64,000 nt of DNA from Chryseobacterium sediminis (GCF_008386505.1 NZ_VUNZ01000006.1:62001-126000); one strand, 5' to 3'; positions 51,926 through 61,612 are shown, numbered from the stretch's first letter. The notes: a model not told the origin generated them from the letters alone. Translations and numbers: made by a program.

Positions 51926-52699
51926 ATGGCAAAAATCATAGGTATTGCTAATCAAAAAGGAGGTGTTGGTAAAACTACCACCGCTGTAAACTTGGCGGCA
52001 GCATTAGGAGTATTGGAAAAAAGAATATTAATCATTGATGCTGATCCTCAGGCGAATGCTACATCCGGTCTGGGTGTTGAAGATGTTCAGTATTCTACAT
52101 ATAATTTACTGGAGCATAGTGCTGAAACAAGAGTCTGTATCAAAAGGACTGCAACTCCAAATCTGGATATTATCCCGTCACACATTGACCTGGTAGCTGC
52201 AGAAATTGAATTGGTAGACAAGGAAGACCGTGAATATATGCTTAAAAAAGCATTAGCCAGTGTAAGAGATGATTATGACTATATCATCATAGACTGTGCC
52301 CCGAGTTTAGGTCTTATTACAGTAAATGCTCTTACGGCAGCAGATTCTGTAATTATTCCGATCCAATGTGAGTATTTTGCATTAGAAGGACTTGGAAAAC
52401 TTCTGAACACCGTTAAAAATGTTCAGAAAATCCACAACAAAGATCTTGGAATTGAAGGTCTTCTTCTTACAATGTATGACAGCCGATTGAGACTATCCAA
52501 TCAGGTAGTGGAAGAAGTAAACTTACACTTCCCTGAGATGGTTTTTGAAACCATTATCAGCAGAAACGTAAGATTGAGTGAAGCACCAAGTTTCGGGGAA
52601 AGTATCCTGAATTATGATGCAGAAAGTAAAGGAGCTGTTCAGTATATTCAGTTAGCTGAAGAAGTTCTTTTGAAGAATGAAAACTTAATAAAGAATTAA
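51926..52699 (+). CDS. parA: Chromosome partitioning ATPase ParA
   Basis: Starting at MAKIIGIANQKGG, 257 residues show the deviant Walker A KGGVGKTTT, IIDADPQANATSG, IIDCAPSLGL and the SEAPSFGESI end motif of ParA/Soj. It binds nucleoid DNA with ATP and drives separation of ParB-bound origins. The parB gene follows after 69 bases that contain a small inverted repeat. Confidence 0.96.
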   Translation: MAKIIGIANQKGGVGKTTTAVNLAAALGVLEKRILIIDADPQANATSGLGVEDVQYSTYNLLEHSAETRVCIKRTATPNLDIIPSHIDLVAAEIELVDKEDREYMLKKALASVRDDYDYIIIDCAPSLGLITVNALTAADSVIIPIQCEYFALEGLGKLLNTVKNVQKIHNKDLGIEGLLLTMYDSRLRLSNQVVEEVNLHFPEMVFETIISRNVRLSEAPSFGESILNYDAESKGAVQYIQLAEEVLLKNENLIKN

Positions 52700-52705
52700 A
52701 TTAAT

Positions 52706-52766
52706 AATAAATGGCCAATAAGTGAATGCTGGTCATCACTTACCAAACATCATTTATCAATTATAT
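52706..52766. repeat. Intergenic inverted repeat between parA and parB
   Basis: AAGTGAATGCTGG and the following TCATCACTT form a loose stem, and CATCATTTATCAATTA follows. It belongs to the ATGATGAAT-like spacer family seen at 17673 and 55097. Confidence 0.35.
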
Positions 52767-52768
52767 CT

Positions 52769-53659
52769 ATGAAGGACAAAAAAAGAGCTATGGGACGCGG
52801 CTTGGGCGCCATTTTAAGTGCAGAATCCAAAGCAACTATCAATTCCGCTACTGATGAAGGAGCAGATAAGTTTGTAGGAAATATTGTAGAAGTTGCGCTT
52901 GAAGATATTTATCCGAACCCGACGCAGCCGAGAACTTATTTTGATGAAAAAGCATTAAACGAACTTGCACAGTCGATCAAAAACTTAGGCGTAATTCAAC
53001 CGATTACCCTTAGAAAAGATGGTGAAAAGTTTGAAATTATTTCCGGAGAAAGACGTTACAGAGCAACTAAAATTGCGGGGTTAACAACTATTCCTGCCTA
53101 TATCCGTTTAGTAAATGATCAGGAGCTTCTTGAGATGGCTCTTGTTGAAAATATCCAAAGAGAAGATCTTGATGCTATCGAAATTGCCCTTACTTATCAT
53201 AGGCTTTTAGAGGAAATTGGTCTTACGCAGGAAAATCTGAGCCAGAGAATAGGAAAAGACAGAAGTACTATTACAAATTCTATCAGGTTGTTAAGACTAA
53301 ACCCGGATATTCAGAATGCCATCAGAAGCGGTGAAATTTCTGCAGGACACGGCAGAGCAATCATCAGTCTTGAAAGCGAAGAAGATCAGCAGGTTTTGTT
53401 CGATCTTATTATCAAAGAAAAATTAAACGTTCGTCAGGCAGAGCAGGCTGCTGCTGCATTGAAGAATCCAAAGTCTCCCGCTGCAAAAAAAGCAAAAGTG
53501 GAACTTTCCAATAACTATAAAAAAGCCCAGAAGACCATCGCTGATATCTTGGACGTAAAAGTAGAGATCAAATCTTCTGGAAATGGTAAAAAAGGTAAAA
53601 TTGTTCTGGACTTCAAAAATGAAGAAGAGCTGGAATATATTTTATCCCATATTAAATAA
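52769..53659 (+). CDS. parB: Chromosome partitioning protein ParB
   Basis: The 296-residue product has the ParB start KKRAMGRGLGAIL, the NPTQPRTYFDEKAL box, SGERRYRATK (CTP-binding box) and the helix-turn-helix LTQENLSQRIGKDRSTITNS. It binds parS and loads onto DNA as a CTP clamp. The C-terminal dimer domain is present (KIVLDFKNEEELEYIL). Its stop overlaps the next start by one base. No clear parS was found in this window. Confidence 0.96.
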   Translation: MKDKKRAMGRGLGAILSAESKATINSATDEGADKFVGNIVEVALEDIYPNPTQPRTYFDEKALNELAQSIKNLGVIQPITLRKDGEKFEIISGERRYRATKIAGLTTIPAYIRLVNDQELLEMALVENIQREDLDAIEIALTYHRLLEEIGLTQENLSQRIGKDRSTITNSIRLLRLNPDIQNAIRSGEISAGHGRAIISLESEEDQQVLFDLIIKEKLNVRQAEQAAAALKNPKSPAAKKAKVELSNNYKKAQKTIADILDVKVEIKSSGNGKKGKIVLDFKNEEELEYILSHIK

Positions 53660-54297
53660 TGAAGAAAATATTTTTCACATTTTTCTTGTGTATCGCTGCA
53701 CTGGCCTATTCACAAGTAAATCCTATTGATACCGTTCGGATGCAGACTCCTCCGAAAGAAGAACCACGTGTGGTAAAACCAGGTAAAACGGAAGCAAAGA
53801 TCATCGAAGATCTTGAAAAAGCAAATGGTCCCACAGTAAAAACCATAAAGCTGAATCCTACCAGAGCAGGATTATATTCTGCCGTTCTACCGGGATTAGG
53901 ACAGTTTTATAATAAAAAATACTGGAAAATTCCGATTGTTTGGGGAGCCGTAGGAGCCGGAGTTGGTATTGCTGTATGGAATGACAACCAATACAAAAAA
54001 TATCGTGAATACTACATCGCGAAACTTAACGGAACACCGAATGAGTTTGTGGACAGTCACCCGTTTTTAGATAAAAAAGCATTGGGGAACGCTCAGGACA
54101 GAGCGAAGAGGCAAAGAGATTACGCCATTGCGATTACAGGACTTATTTATATCTTGAATATTGTAGATGCCGTAGTAGATGCCCATCTTTACGAAAGCCG
54201 TCATGACCCGGATTTGGTTTTTAAACCATCGGTTATTCAGGATCAGTACGGGTACAGCGCTCCAAAAACAGGATTTAGTTTAAGTTATAGATTTTAA
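53659..54297 (+). CDS. DUF5683 domain membrane-associated protein
   Basis: The 212-residue product has a signal peptide (cleavage after LAYSQ) and the DUF5683 pattern RAGLYSAVLPGLGQFYNKKYWKIPI, two hydrophobic segments (about 95-108 and 155-170), and a beta-like C-terminus (GFSLSYRF). Its start overlaps the parB stop. It probably sits in the envelope; function unknown. The position after parB is conserved in Bacteroidetes as far as I recall. Confidence 0.87.
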   Translation: MKKIFFTFFLCIAALAYSQVNPIDTVRMQTPPKEEPRVVKPGKTEAKIIEDLEKANGPTVKTIKLNPTRAGLYSAVLPGLGQFYNKKYWKIPIVWGAVGAGVGIAVWNDNQYKKYREYYIAKLNGTPNEFVDSHPFLDKKALGNAQDRAKRQRDYAIAITGLIYILNIVDAVVDAHLYESRHDPDLVFKPSVIQDQYGYSAPKTGFSLSYRF

Positions 54298-54356
54298 AAG
54301 ACAACATATCTGCAAAAACTCCGGTTGAAAGCAGTATTTAAAATAAAAAAGATTAT

Positions 54357-55058
54357 ATGAAAATAGCATTAGTTGGTTACGGTAAAATGGGTAAGATCAT
54401 TGATGAGATCGCGCAGAAAAGAGGTCATGAAGTAGTTGCCCGTCTGAAAGAAACCCCAACGGCTGAAAATCTTAATAATCCGGATGTTGTGATTGAATTC
54501 TCATTGCCGGAAGTGGCATTTGAAAACATTAAAGCTTGTCTTGAAAATAAAATTCCGGTGATCTGTGGAACTACAGGATGGCTGGATCAAAAAGAAGAAA
54601 TAGAAAAACTGGCTGTAGAAAACGGTACTGCATTCCTATATGGTTCCAACTTTAGTTTAGGAGTCAATTTATTCTTTGCTTTAAACGAAAAGCTTGCCGA
54701 TCTGATGAAAAATGTAGATGAATATTCCTGCCAGCTGGAAGAGATTCACCACATCCATAAAAAAGATGCTCCAAGCGGAACTGCGATATCTATTGCAGAA
54801 GGAATTATCCAAAACAACCCTAAATTTGATGCCTGGAAACTGGAAGAAACAGAAGGCAAACAATTAGGGATTTTTGCAGTACGTGAAGATGAAGTTCCGG
54901 GAACTCACAGCGTATATTACAGAAGTGAAGTAGACGAAATCGAGATCAAGCATACCGCTTTCAACAGAAATGGTTTTGCGCTGGGAGCTGTAGTAGCAGC
55001 CGAATGGATCAAAGATAAAAAAGGAAACTTCACAATGAAAGATGTTTTGGGGCTTTAA
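54357..55058 (+). CDS. dapB: 4-hydroxy-tetrahydrodipicolinate reductase
   Basis: The 233-residue product has the NAD(P) loop LVGYGKMGKII (5-15), CGTTGW, and the active-site HHIHKKDAPSGTA (131-143). It reduces the dihydrodipicolinate intermediate in the lysine and meso-diaminopimelate pathway. It precedes lepB after an inverted repeat. Confidence 0.96.
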   Translation: MKIALVGYGKMGKIIDEIAQKRGHEVVARLKETPTAENLNNPDVVIEFSLPEVAFENIKACLENKIPVICGTTGWLDQKEEIEKLAVENGTAFLYGSNFSLGVNLFFALNEKLADLMKNVDEYSCQLEEIHHIHKKDAPSGTAISIAEGIIQNNPKFDAWKLEETEGKQLGIFAVREDEVPGTHSVYYRSEVDEIEIKHTAFNRNGFALGAVVAAEWIKDKKGNFTMKDVLGL

Positions 55059-55096
55059 TTTGTAACAAATTCTGTAAATTGCAGACCAATAAACAG

Positions 55097-55158
55097 AAAA
55101 TGATGAATAGTGAATTGTAAACAGCGGACTGCTTTTATCATTTATTACTCATCATTTT
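55097..55158. repeat. Intergenic inverted repeat
   Basis: AAAATGATGA (55097-55106) and TCATCATTTT (55149-55158) are perfect arms, and an imperfect stem of about 19 bp extends inward. It lies between dapB and lepB. Confidence 0.65.
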
Positions 55159-55185
55159 TATCATAAGAATAGGCACAAAAAATTT

Positions 55186-56832
55186 ATGAATTATTTTTTA
55201 ACTTATACAGTATATGTCCTCATACTATCCGTATTGATGGGCGTTTCATCTTGGAAACTGTTCAAGAAAATGGGGTATAGCCCTTTATTTGCTTTTATCC
55301 CTTTCTACAACTATTTCATCATCCTGAAAGAAACAAAACATCCGAAATGGTGGGCAATCCTGTCTTATCTTCCGATTGTAGGACCAATCATGATGTCTGT
55401 TTTCCATCTTTACTTAGTGAAAAAGTTTGGAAAAACCCTTTTCAAAGATCAGATTCTTACAGTGATCCTGCCGTTTATTTATATGGCTGTGATTAACTAT
55501 TCTAAAGATGTAGAGTTAGAAGATGAAAATGCAAACGACCTGTTCCTTACAGACGAAGAAAAAAACGATAAAAAGAAAGATACATTTGTAGGTTCTATTA
55601 CCTTCGCGGTAGTTTTTGCAACTATTATCCACGTTTTTGTAACGCAGCCTTTCGGGATTCCTACAGGATCTATGGAAAGAACATTACTGGTGGGTGACTT
55701 CCTTTTTGTAAACAAATGGAGCTACGGGTACAGACTTCCAATGCGTCCGGTAGCAATCCCTTTCCTTCAGGGGACCATTATGGATACAGGACAGAAAGGT
55801 AATCCGAAAGACGATCCAAAATCTTACGTAGACGCAGTTAAGCTTCCTTACACAAGAATTTTACAATTCAACAAGCCACAGAAAAATGATGTGGTAGTTT
55901 TCAACTATCCTCAGGATTCCGTACATACAGCGATCGACAGAAAAGATCCTTACGTAAAACGTTGTGTTGCTACAGCAGGTGATACTTTTGAAATGAGAGC
56001 CGGAAGACTTTTCGTAAACGGAAAGCCGGAAACTGTTTTAGGAGATCAGGAAGTACAGCACAGATATATTGTGACAACGGATGCTCAATTAGATATCCCA
56101 ACTTTATATAAAGCTTATGGATTTTTACCGGTTCAGGAGTTTCAGCAGGATAACGGAGGATTTATTTATGGTTTTCAGGGGCTGACAGATAAGACGGCCA
56201 AAGAAATTAAAGAACTTCCTCATGTTCTGGATATGAAAGAAGAAGTTTCAGCAAAAGGTGAAGCTGCTGTATATTACAGAGATGAAGCCAAAACTAAGAT
56301 TGATACTACACAGTCTATCTTCCCAATCAACAAACCTTGGAATCAGGATTGGTATGGACCGCTTAGAATTCCTAAAAAAGGAGATGTTGTGGCCATCAAT
56401 CAGGAAACACTTCCAACCTATCAGTGGATCATTTCTGAATATGAGCATAACAGCTTAGAGAAAAAAAACGGGAAAATCTTTATCAACGGGAAAGAAGCCA
56501 GCCAGTATACTATTCAGCAGGATTATTATATGATGGTGGGGGATAACAGAGATGCTTCATTAGATGCAAGATTCTTTGGTTTCGTTCCGGAAGAAAATAT
56601 TGTCGGAAAACCAATGTTTACATGGATGAGCCTTCAGGGGGCTTTTGCTGACAGCAGTTCTACTTATCAGGCGCCATTTAAAATCCGTTGGGAAAGAATG
56701 TTCAAAGCAACCAATACAGGAGAAGCCAATAAAACCTCTTACTGGTGGATTGCAGCGATGATTCTTATCTTATTCTTCGGATGGGAGTATTTCGTGAAAT
56801 TATTCAGAAAGAAAAAAACTGAAGACGACTAA
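55186..56832 (+). CDS. lepB: Signal peptidase I
   Basis: The 548-residue product is long for SPase I, as in other Bacteroidetes. Three N-terminal hydrophobic segments precede the catalytic region. Ser162 in PTGSMERTLLVGD and Lys258 in YVKRCVATAGD form the dyad, and GDNRDASLDARFFGFV is box E. A C-terminal membrane segment (WWIAAMILILFFGWEYFV) is present. It removes signal peptides of Sec-exported proteins, including the T9SS cargo here. Confidence 0.95.
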   Translation: MNYFLTYTVYVLILSVLMGVSSWKLFKKMGYSPLFAFIPFYNYFIILKETKHPKWWAILSYLPIVGPIMMSVFHLYLVKKFGKTLFKDQILTVILPFIYMAVINYSKDVELEDENANDLFLTDEEKNDKKKDTFVGSITFAVVFATIIHVFVTQPFGIPTGSMERTLLVGDFLFVNKWSYGYRLPMRPVAIPFLQGTIMDTGQKGNPKDDPKSYVDAVKLPYTRILQFNKPQKNDVVVFNYPQDSVHTAIDRKDPYVKRCVATAGDTFEMRAGRLFVNGKPETVLGDQEVQHRYIVTTDAQLDIPTLYKAYGFLPVQEFQQDNGGFIYGFQGLTDKTAKEIKELPHVLDMKEEVSAKGEAAVYYRDEAKTKIDTTQSIFPINKPWNQDWYGPLRIPKKGDVVAINQETLPTYQWIISEYEHNSLEKKNGKIFINGKEASQYTIQQDYYMMVGDNRDASLDARFFGFVPEENIVGKPMFTWMSLQGAFADSSSTYQAPFKIRWERMFKATNTGEANKTSYWWIAAMILILFFGWEYFVKLFRKKKTEDD

Positions 56833-56855
56833 TAGAAAAATTAAACTTAAAATAG

Positions 56856-56887
56856 AATGAAGTATTTGAAAAAATACTTCATTTTTG
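56856..56887 (+). terminator. Terminator after lepB
   Basis: AATGAAGTATTT (56856-56867) and AAATACTTCATT (56872-56883) form a perfect 12-bp stem with a GAAA loop, followed by T residues. Confidence 0.8.
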
Positions 56888-56891
56888 TATT

Positions 56892-57515
56892 ATGAATATG
56901 AAGAATGTATTATTGCCGGCATTTTATTTGCCCCCAATTTCATGGTTTTCAGTGCTATTAAATCCTGAGAATGAAATTACATTGGAACAGTTTGAGAGCT
57001 TTCCCAAGCAGACTTATAGAAACAGAGCGAATATCTATGGAGCCAACGGAAAACTGTCCTTAATAATTCCTATCCATCATAACGGGAAAAGAGAATTTAA
57101 AGATGTTGAAATCTCATACCGTGAAGATTGGAGAGCCCTTCATTGGAAATCAATAAAGACAGCATATCAAAGTTCTCCTTACTTTGAATACTATGAAGAT
57201 AAATTCAGAAAAATATTTGAACTTCAGGAAAAGTACCTTCTTGATTTTAACCTTAAAGGCATAGAAATCATCCAACAGATATTAAAAACAGAAAAGGCAC
57301 ACTCTTTGAATGAAGAATATATCAAAAATCCTGAAAGTATTAATTTCAGAGAAAAGTTTTCGGCAAAGCTTCCTTCCGAGTTTCAGATGGAAGAATATTA
57401 CCAGACATTTTCTGATAAATTAGGATTTTTGGAAGACTTGTCGGTTCTTGATCTTCTATGTAATAAAGGTCCGGAATCGCTTATGTATATAAAAAATATA
57501 AAACAATCATATTAG
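56892..57515 (+). CDS. WbqC-like family protein
   Basis: The 207-residue product has the WbqC pattern: LLPAFYLPPISWFSVLLN, then YRNRANIYGANGKLSLIIPI and WRALHWKSIKTAYQSSPYFE. The family occurs in surface polysaccharide loci, but its reaction is unclear. The ATG at 56898 is an alternative start. It has no signal peptide. Confidence 0.88.
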   Translation: MNMKNVLLPAFYLPPISWFSVLLNPENEITLEQFESFPKQTYRNRANIYGANGKLSLIIPIHHNGKREFKDVEISYREDWRALHWKSIKTAYQSSPYFEYYEDKFRKIFELQEKYLLDFNLKGIEIIQQILKTEKAHSLNEEYIKNPESINFREKFSAKLPSEFQMEEYYQTFSDKLGFLEDLSVLDLLCNKGPESLMYIKNIKQSY

Positions 57516-57601
57516 CATACCATCGCTATTAATGAAATTTTCAGCATAAAGCAGGTGAAGTTGGCGATGGGTATATCTCTTTAAAAAATAAATTTCAACA
57601 T

Positions 57602-59284
57602 ATGAAAAAGGTATTATTAGCTGCAGTTTTTTTAGCAGGTTTTAGTTTCTCTTTTGCACAGGAATCTAAAGCTAAAAGTATTGATCCAAACGAAGACAAA
57701 GATCTGATGACATGGTATCATAAGGACTTTACCACTTCAAAAGTGTATGGAGTAAATACGGCAAATGCTTATAAATACTTAGAATCTAAAGGACTGAAGC
57801 CTAAAACCGTTGTGGTAGGAGTTTTGGATAGTGGAGTACAGGTAGACCATCCCGGATTGGTAAAGAATCTTTGGTCAAATCCTAACGAAATTCCCGGAAA
57901 TGGTAAAGATGACGATGGAAACGGATATATTGATGATGTACACGGTTGGAACTTCATAGGAGGTAAAAACGGTGATATTGATATCGACAACATGGAAGTG
58001 ACAAGAGTTGTTGCCAAATACAAACCTGTCTTTGAAGGTAGTGATTCTACTAAGAATAAAGCAAATCAGGCTCAGATGAAAGAAGAGTTTGATATGTATA
58101 TGAAGGCCAAAGATATGTTCAATAAAAAAAGTATCGAGGCTCAGCAAAATTTCAAAACCTATTCTATGCTGAACGAGCTGATTCCTAATATGGTAAAATT
58201 ATTAGGAGGTAAGCCTGTAACAGCTGAAACACTTTCAGCGATTAAAGCCCCTACAGACCAGAAAGATGCAATCGCATTGGAATTCCTGGGCCAGATTTCT
58301 CAAAGCCCTGAGTTCAAAGGGAAATCTTCCGCTGAATTTGAAAAAAAGATGAAGGAAGAGATGAAGGAGGCAATAGACCATTTTGCTCCGGCAGCAAAAC
58401 AATACGATCTTTCATATGATCCTAGAAAAGAGATCGTAGGTGATAATTATGATGACTATTCTGAAAAAAGCTATGGTAACAATCATTACGAAGGACCGGA
58501 TGCAGAACATGGAACTCACGTAGCAGGAATTATCGCAGGACTTCCACAAGGAAAAGAAATTCAGTATGGGGTAGCTTCAAAGGTTGCTAAGATCATGTCT
58601 GTAAGAACAGTTCCAAATGGTGATGAAAGAGATAAAGACGTTGCTAATGCTATCAGATACGCAGTAGATAACGGAGCGAAAGTTTTAAATATGAGCTTCG
58701 GGAAACCTGTTTCCCCGGGTAAAAATGTAGTTTGGGATGCTTTTAAATATGCTGAAGATAAAGGGGTGCTTTTAGTAAAAGCTGCAGGTAACGAAAATGA
58801 AGATGTAGCAGAACACTTGGCATATCCTACCAATTTTAAAAATGTTACGGATGAAAAACCATTTGTAAGCAATGTTCTTGTAGTAGGAGCAAGTACCAAT
58901 AAAAACAGCGCTTTGAGAGCAGATTTTTCTAACTACAATAAAAAAATGGTAAATGTTTTCGCTCCTGGAGAAGAAATTTATTCTACCGTTCCTAAAAACG
59001 AATACAAATACCTTCAGGGAACTTCTATGGCTTCCCCTGTTGTAGCTGGTGGAGCTGCTGTTTTATTAGCATATATGCCAGATCTGAAACCTTATCAGAT
59101 CATTGAAGCACTTGTGAAAAGCAGCAATCCGAGTACTGCAAACGGATTCACAGACCAATCGCAGGCAGGAGGTGTTATCGACCTTAAAAAAGCCGCAGAA
59201 TATGCTTATACCAATTTCTACAAAGGAAAGCCGTCAGGCACTGCTAAGCCTTCGAAATCTGTAAAAAAGGCTGTTAAAAAATAA
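57602..59284 (+). CDS. Secreted subtilisin-like serine peptidase (S8)
   Basis: The 560-residue product has a signal peptide (cleavage after FAQ, residue 20). The catalytic triad is Asp76 (GVLDSGVQVDH), His303 (HGTHVAGI) and Ser475 (GTSMASP), with Asn397 of the oxyanion hole in AAGNEN. Between Asp and His a long insert of about 180 residues (130-290) is rich in Lys and Glu. It has no T9SS sorting domain, so it is likely periplasmic or surface-associated by another means. The tail is basic (SKSVKKAVKK). Confidence 0.93.
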   Translation: MKKVLLAAVFLAGFSFSFAQESKAKSIDPNEDKDLMTWYHKDFTTSKVYGVNTANAYKYLESKGLKPKTVVVGVLDSGVQVDHPGLVKNLWSNPNEIPGNGKDDDGNGYIDDVHGWNFIGGKNGDIDIDNMEVTRVVAKYKPVFEGSDSTKNKANQAQMKEEFDMYMKAKDMFNKKSIEAQQNFKTYSMLNELIPNMVKLLGGKPVTAETLSAIKAPTDQKDAIALEFLGQISQSPEFKGKSSAEFEKKMKEEMKEAIDHFAPAAKQYDLSYDPRKEIVGDNYDDYSEKSYGNNHYEGPDAEHGTHVAGIIAGLPQGKEIQYGVASKVAKIMSVRTVPNGDERDKDVANAIRYAVDNGAKVLNMSFGKPVSPGKNVVWDAFKYAEDKGVLLVKAAGNENEDVAEHLAYPTNFKNVTDEKPFVSNVLVVGASTNKNSALRADFSNYNKKMVNVFAPGEEIYSTVPKNEYKYLQGTSMASPVVAGGAAVLLAYMPDLKPYQIIEALVKSSNPSTANGFTDQSQAGGVIDLKKAAEYAYTNFYKGKPSGTAKPSKSVKKAVKK

Positions 59285-59315
59285 TTTATCTCCCTGTTTT
59301 TAAGGAGAAACCATA

Positions 59316-59342
59316 AAAAGTCCGAATTTTTTTCGGACTTTT
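59316..59342 (+). terminator. Terminator after the subtilase gene
   Basis: AAAAGTCCGAA (59316-59326) and TTCGGACTTTT (59332-59342) form a perfect stem. Confidence 0.85.
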
Positions 59343-59409
59343 TATTTTTTATTTTAAATTTTGGCACGGTTTTTTGTAACTTTATAATAACAAAATAATA
59401 AACAACAAA

Positions 59410-59901
59410 ATGAAAAAGTTACTACTTGCAGGGATGTTGGGAACATCACTTTTTGCAGTTTCGTGTTCCTCTGTTAACAAAGCAGCTACATCTCAAAATC
59501 AAAGAGCCGACTTCTTGAAAATGAAAGGAGACTGGCAGATTGTAAGCATTGATTATGATAAAGGTTATAAAATTAAACCTTTTGATGAAGGTGCAGACGC
59601 ACAGTGTTTCGTAGGAAGCCACTGGAGACTAATTCCTAATAACTGGACAGGAGCATATACTTTAAATGGCGGTGGAGATTGCCCGGCGATTACACAACCT
59701 ATCAAATTTGAAGTAAAAGGTGGTAATACATTTATGTTTAAAAAAATTGCTTCAGGTACTAAAGCAAAACAAAATACTGCCGGTTATACAATGACGTTAA
59801 TCAACCAGGCTACAGATCAGTTTTCACTTGAGCAAGATGTTCCTTTTGAAGGAGGTAATGTAAAAGTAGTTTACAACTTCCAGAGAACAGGAATGAAATA
59901 A
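59410..59901 (+). CDS. Lipocalin-like lipoprotein
   Basis: The 163-residue product has the lipobox VSCSS (Cys19) and a beta-rich domain starting MKGDWQIVSIDYD, which matches lipocalin-like proteins of Bacteroidetes. It would sit on the periplasmic side of a membrane and could bind small hydrophobic molecules. The OmpA-like gene follows after 26 bases and is probably co-transcribed. Confidence 0.85.
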   Translation: MKKLLLAGMLGTSLFAVSCSSVNKAATSQNQRADFLKMKGDWQIVSIDYDKGYKIKPFDEGADAQCFVGSHWRLIPNNWTGAYTLNGGGDCPAITQPIKFEVKGGNTFMFKKIASGTKAKQNTAGYTMTLINQATDQFSLEQDVPFEGGNVKVVYNFQRTGMK

Positions 59902-59927
59902 TTTATCAACATAAAAGATCAAAAAAA

Positions 59928-60617
59928 ATGAAATTTACAAAAACATACGTAGGAGCCCTTTTCTTGTCATCAGCATTATTATTGACAAGCTGTGAAGCGG
60001 TTCAGAATTCAAATCACCAACAAAGAGGTACAGCAGTAGGTGTTGCTTCAGGAGCAGTACTTGGAGGTATCTTAGGTAACAATGTAGGAAAAGGAGGAAA
60101 TGGAGCTATTGGTGCTGTATTAGGAGGTATTATCGGTGGTGTAGCTGGTAATGTTATCGGTAACAAAATGGATAAGCAGGCTAGAGATATTAAAGAAACT
60201 TTACCGGGTGCCCAGGTAGAAAGAGTAGGAGATGGTATTAAAGTAACAATGAATGAAAGCATCGTTAACTTTGCATTCGACTCTTCAAATCTTACTTCTG
60301 TTGCACAAACTAACCTTGATAAACTAGCTGAGGTATTAGCGAATAACCCTGATACCAATATCAATATCTACGGACATACAGACAGCGTAGGTAAAGACGC
60401 TTACAACATGGCATTGTCTCAAAGAAGAGCGGATGCTGTAAAAGCTTATTTAACAGGAAAAGGAATTGCATCAAGCAGAATGTTCACAAAAGGTGAAGGT
60501 AAAAATATGCCGGTTGCAAGCAATGATACTGATGAAGGAAGAGCTAAAAACAGAAGAGTAGAGTTTGCGATCACTGCAAATGAAAAAATGATTAATGATG
60601 CCAAACAAGGGCAGTAA
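59928..60617 (+). CDS. OmpA family lipoprotein with glycine zipper
   Basis: The 229-residue product has a lipobox (LTSCEA), a glycine-zipper region of about 45 residues (GAVLGGILGNNVGKGG), then a C-terminal OmpA domain (NFAFDSSNLTSVAQ, NIYGHTDSVGKDAYNMALSQ, RRADAVKAYL). It anchors the outer membrane to peptidoglycan. Confidence 0.92.
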   Translation: MKFTKTYVGALFLSSALLLTSCEAVQNSNHQQRGTAVGVASGAVLGGILGNNVGKGGNGAIGAVLGGIIGGVAGNVIGNKMDKQARDIKETLPGAQVERVGDGIKVTMNESIVNFAFDSSNLTSVAQTNLDKLAEVLANNPDTNINIYGHTDSVGKDAYNMALSQRRADAVKAYLTGKGIASSRMFTKGEGKNMPVASNDTDEGRAKNRRVEFAITANEKMINDAKQGQ

Positions 60618-60643
60618 TTAATTTTACATATAAATATTTTCGT

Positions 60644-60668
60644 AAAAGACCGCCTAGGCGGTTTTTTT
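60644..60668 (+). terminator. Terminator after the OmpA-like gene
   Basis: ACCGCC/GGCGGT form a strong 6-bp palindromic stem around TA (60649-60662), followed by T8. Confidence 0.8.
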
Positions 60669-60699
60669 TGTATTTTTAGGCTGGAAATTTTGAATTGAT

Positions 60700-60707
60700 T
60701 ACTTTTG
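60700..60707 (+). promoter_or_regulatory. -7 promoter box of the arabinose-lipid operon
   Basis: TACTTTTG lies 17 bases before the ATG at 60725. Confidence 0.5.
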
Positions 60708-60724
60708 CACTTGAAACAACATAA

Positions 60725-61612
60725 ATGAAGAAATATTTAAAGCTGCTCCGCGTAGAGCAATGGGTGAAAAACCTTTTTGTATTTGTCCCGCTCTTCTTTT
60801 CAGGTAATATTACTAACGTAGACCTGCTTCTCAAAAGCATTTTTGCATTTGTTATATTTTCACTTGCTGCAAGTGTAGTGTATATTCTGAATGATTATAA
60901 TGATATTGAAGCAGACAGAAAACATCCTGAAAAAAGAAGAAGACCCCTGGCTAGCGGTGCTATTTCAAAAGCGAAAGCTATAGGAATTCTGATCGGTCTG
61001 GTCATCACGGATATTGTTCTTGTATTTTTTACACAACTCTATTTCCATGAGCTGCTTTGGAAGTTTGCCATCATCATAGGTTTCTATGTAGTAATGAATC
61101 TTGCCTATACATTTAGGCTTAAGCATGTTCCGATCATCGATATTTTTATTATTGCGATAGGATTTGTACTTCGTGTATTGGCTGGAGGTTATATTACCGG
61201 AATCAGTATTTCACAATGGGCAATCCTCTTAACATTTGTATTGGCACTTGTACTGGCCATTGGAAAAAGGAGGGGAGAATTGATCAACGCACAGGTTTCA
61301 GGAAAAACAAGAAAAGCATTGGACGGGTATAACGTTCAGTTTGCAGACATTGCATTATCTATTTCAATTACGCTGGCTATTGTGTGTTATCTGATGTTTA
61401 CCCTGTCACCGGAAGTTCAGGAAAGATTCCATGAAAGAGTTTTTTATACGGTAATCTTTGTAGTTTTTGCCCTATTAAGATACCTTCAGCAGACTTTGGT
61501 TTACAACAGAACGGAATCTCCTACAAAGATTGTGTATCGGGACCGTTATATACAGGTTACCCTATTACTTTGGGTGGCTGCATTTTTAATTCAAATTTAT
61601 TTTAAGAAATGA
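60725..61612 (+). CDS. UbiA-type decaprenyl-phosphate phosphoribosyltransferase
   Basis: The 295-residue product has about nine membrane helices and the UbiA motif NDYNDIEADR (56-65) with the substrate-binding HPEKRRRPLASG. It resembles mycobacterial Rv3806c, which moves 5-phosphoribose from PRPP to a polyprenyl phosphate. The first of four coupled genes, its stop overlaps the next start by 4 bases. The neighbours (oxidase, reductase, phosphatase) strongly support this role over quinone or heme prenylation. Confidence 0.88.
   Translation: MKKYLKLLRVEQWVKNLFVFVPLFFSGNITNVDLLLKSIFAFVIFSLAASVVYILNDYNDIEADRKHPEKRRRPLASGAISKAKAIGILIGLVITDIVLVFFTQLYFHELLWKFAIIIGFYVVMNLAYTFRLKHVPIIDIFIIAIGFVLRVLAGGYITGISISQWAILLTFVLALVLAIGKRRGELINAQVSGKTRKALDGYNVQFADIALSISITLAIVCYLMFTLSPEVQERFHERVFYTVIFVVFALLRYLQQTLVYNRTESPTKIVYRDRYIQVTLLLWVAAFLIQIYFKK

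Noticed and set aside
53764..53775. CCACGTGTGG as a possible parS site close to parB
   Set aside because: It lies inside the DUF5683 coding region, is not a full palindrome and does not match the GTTCCACGTGGAAC-type consensus.
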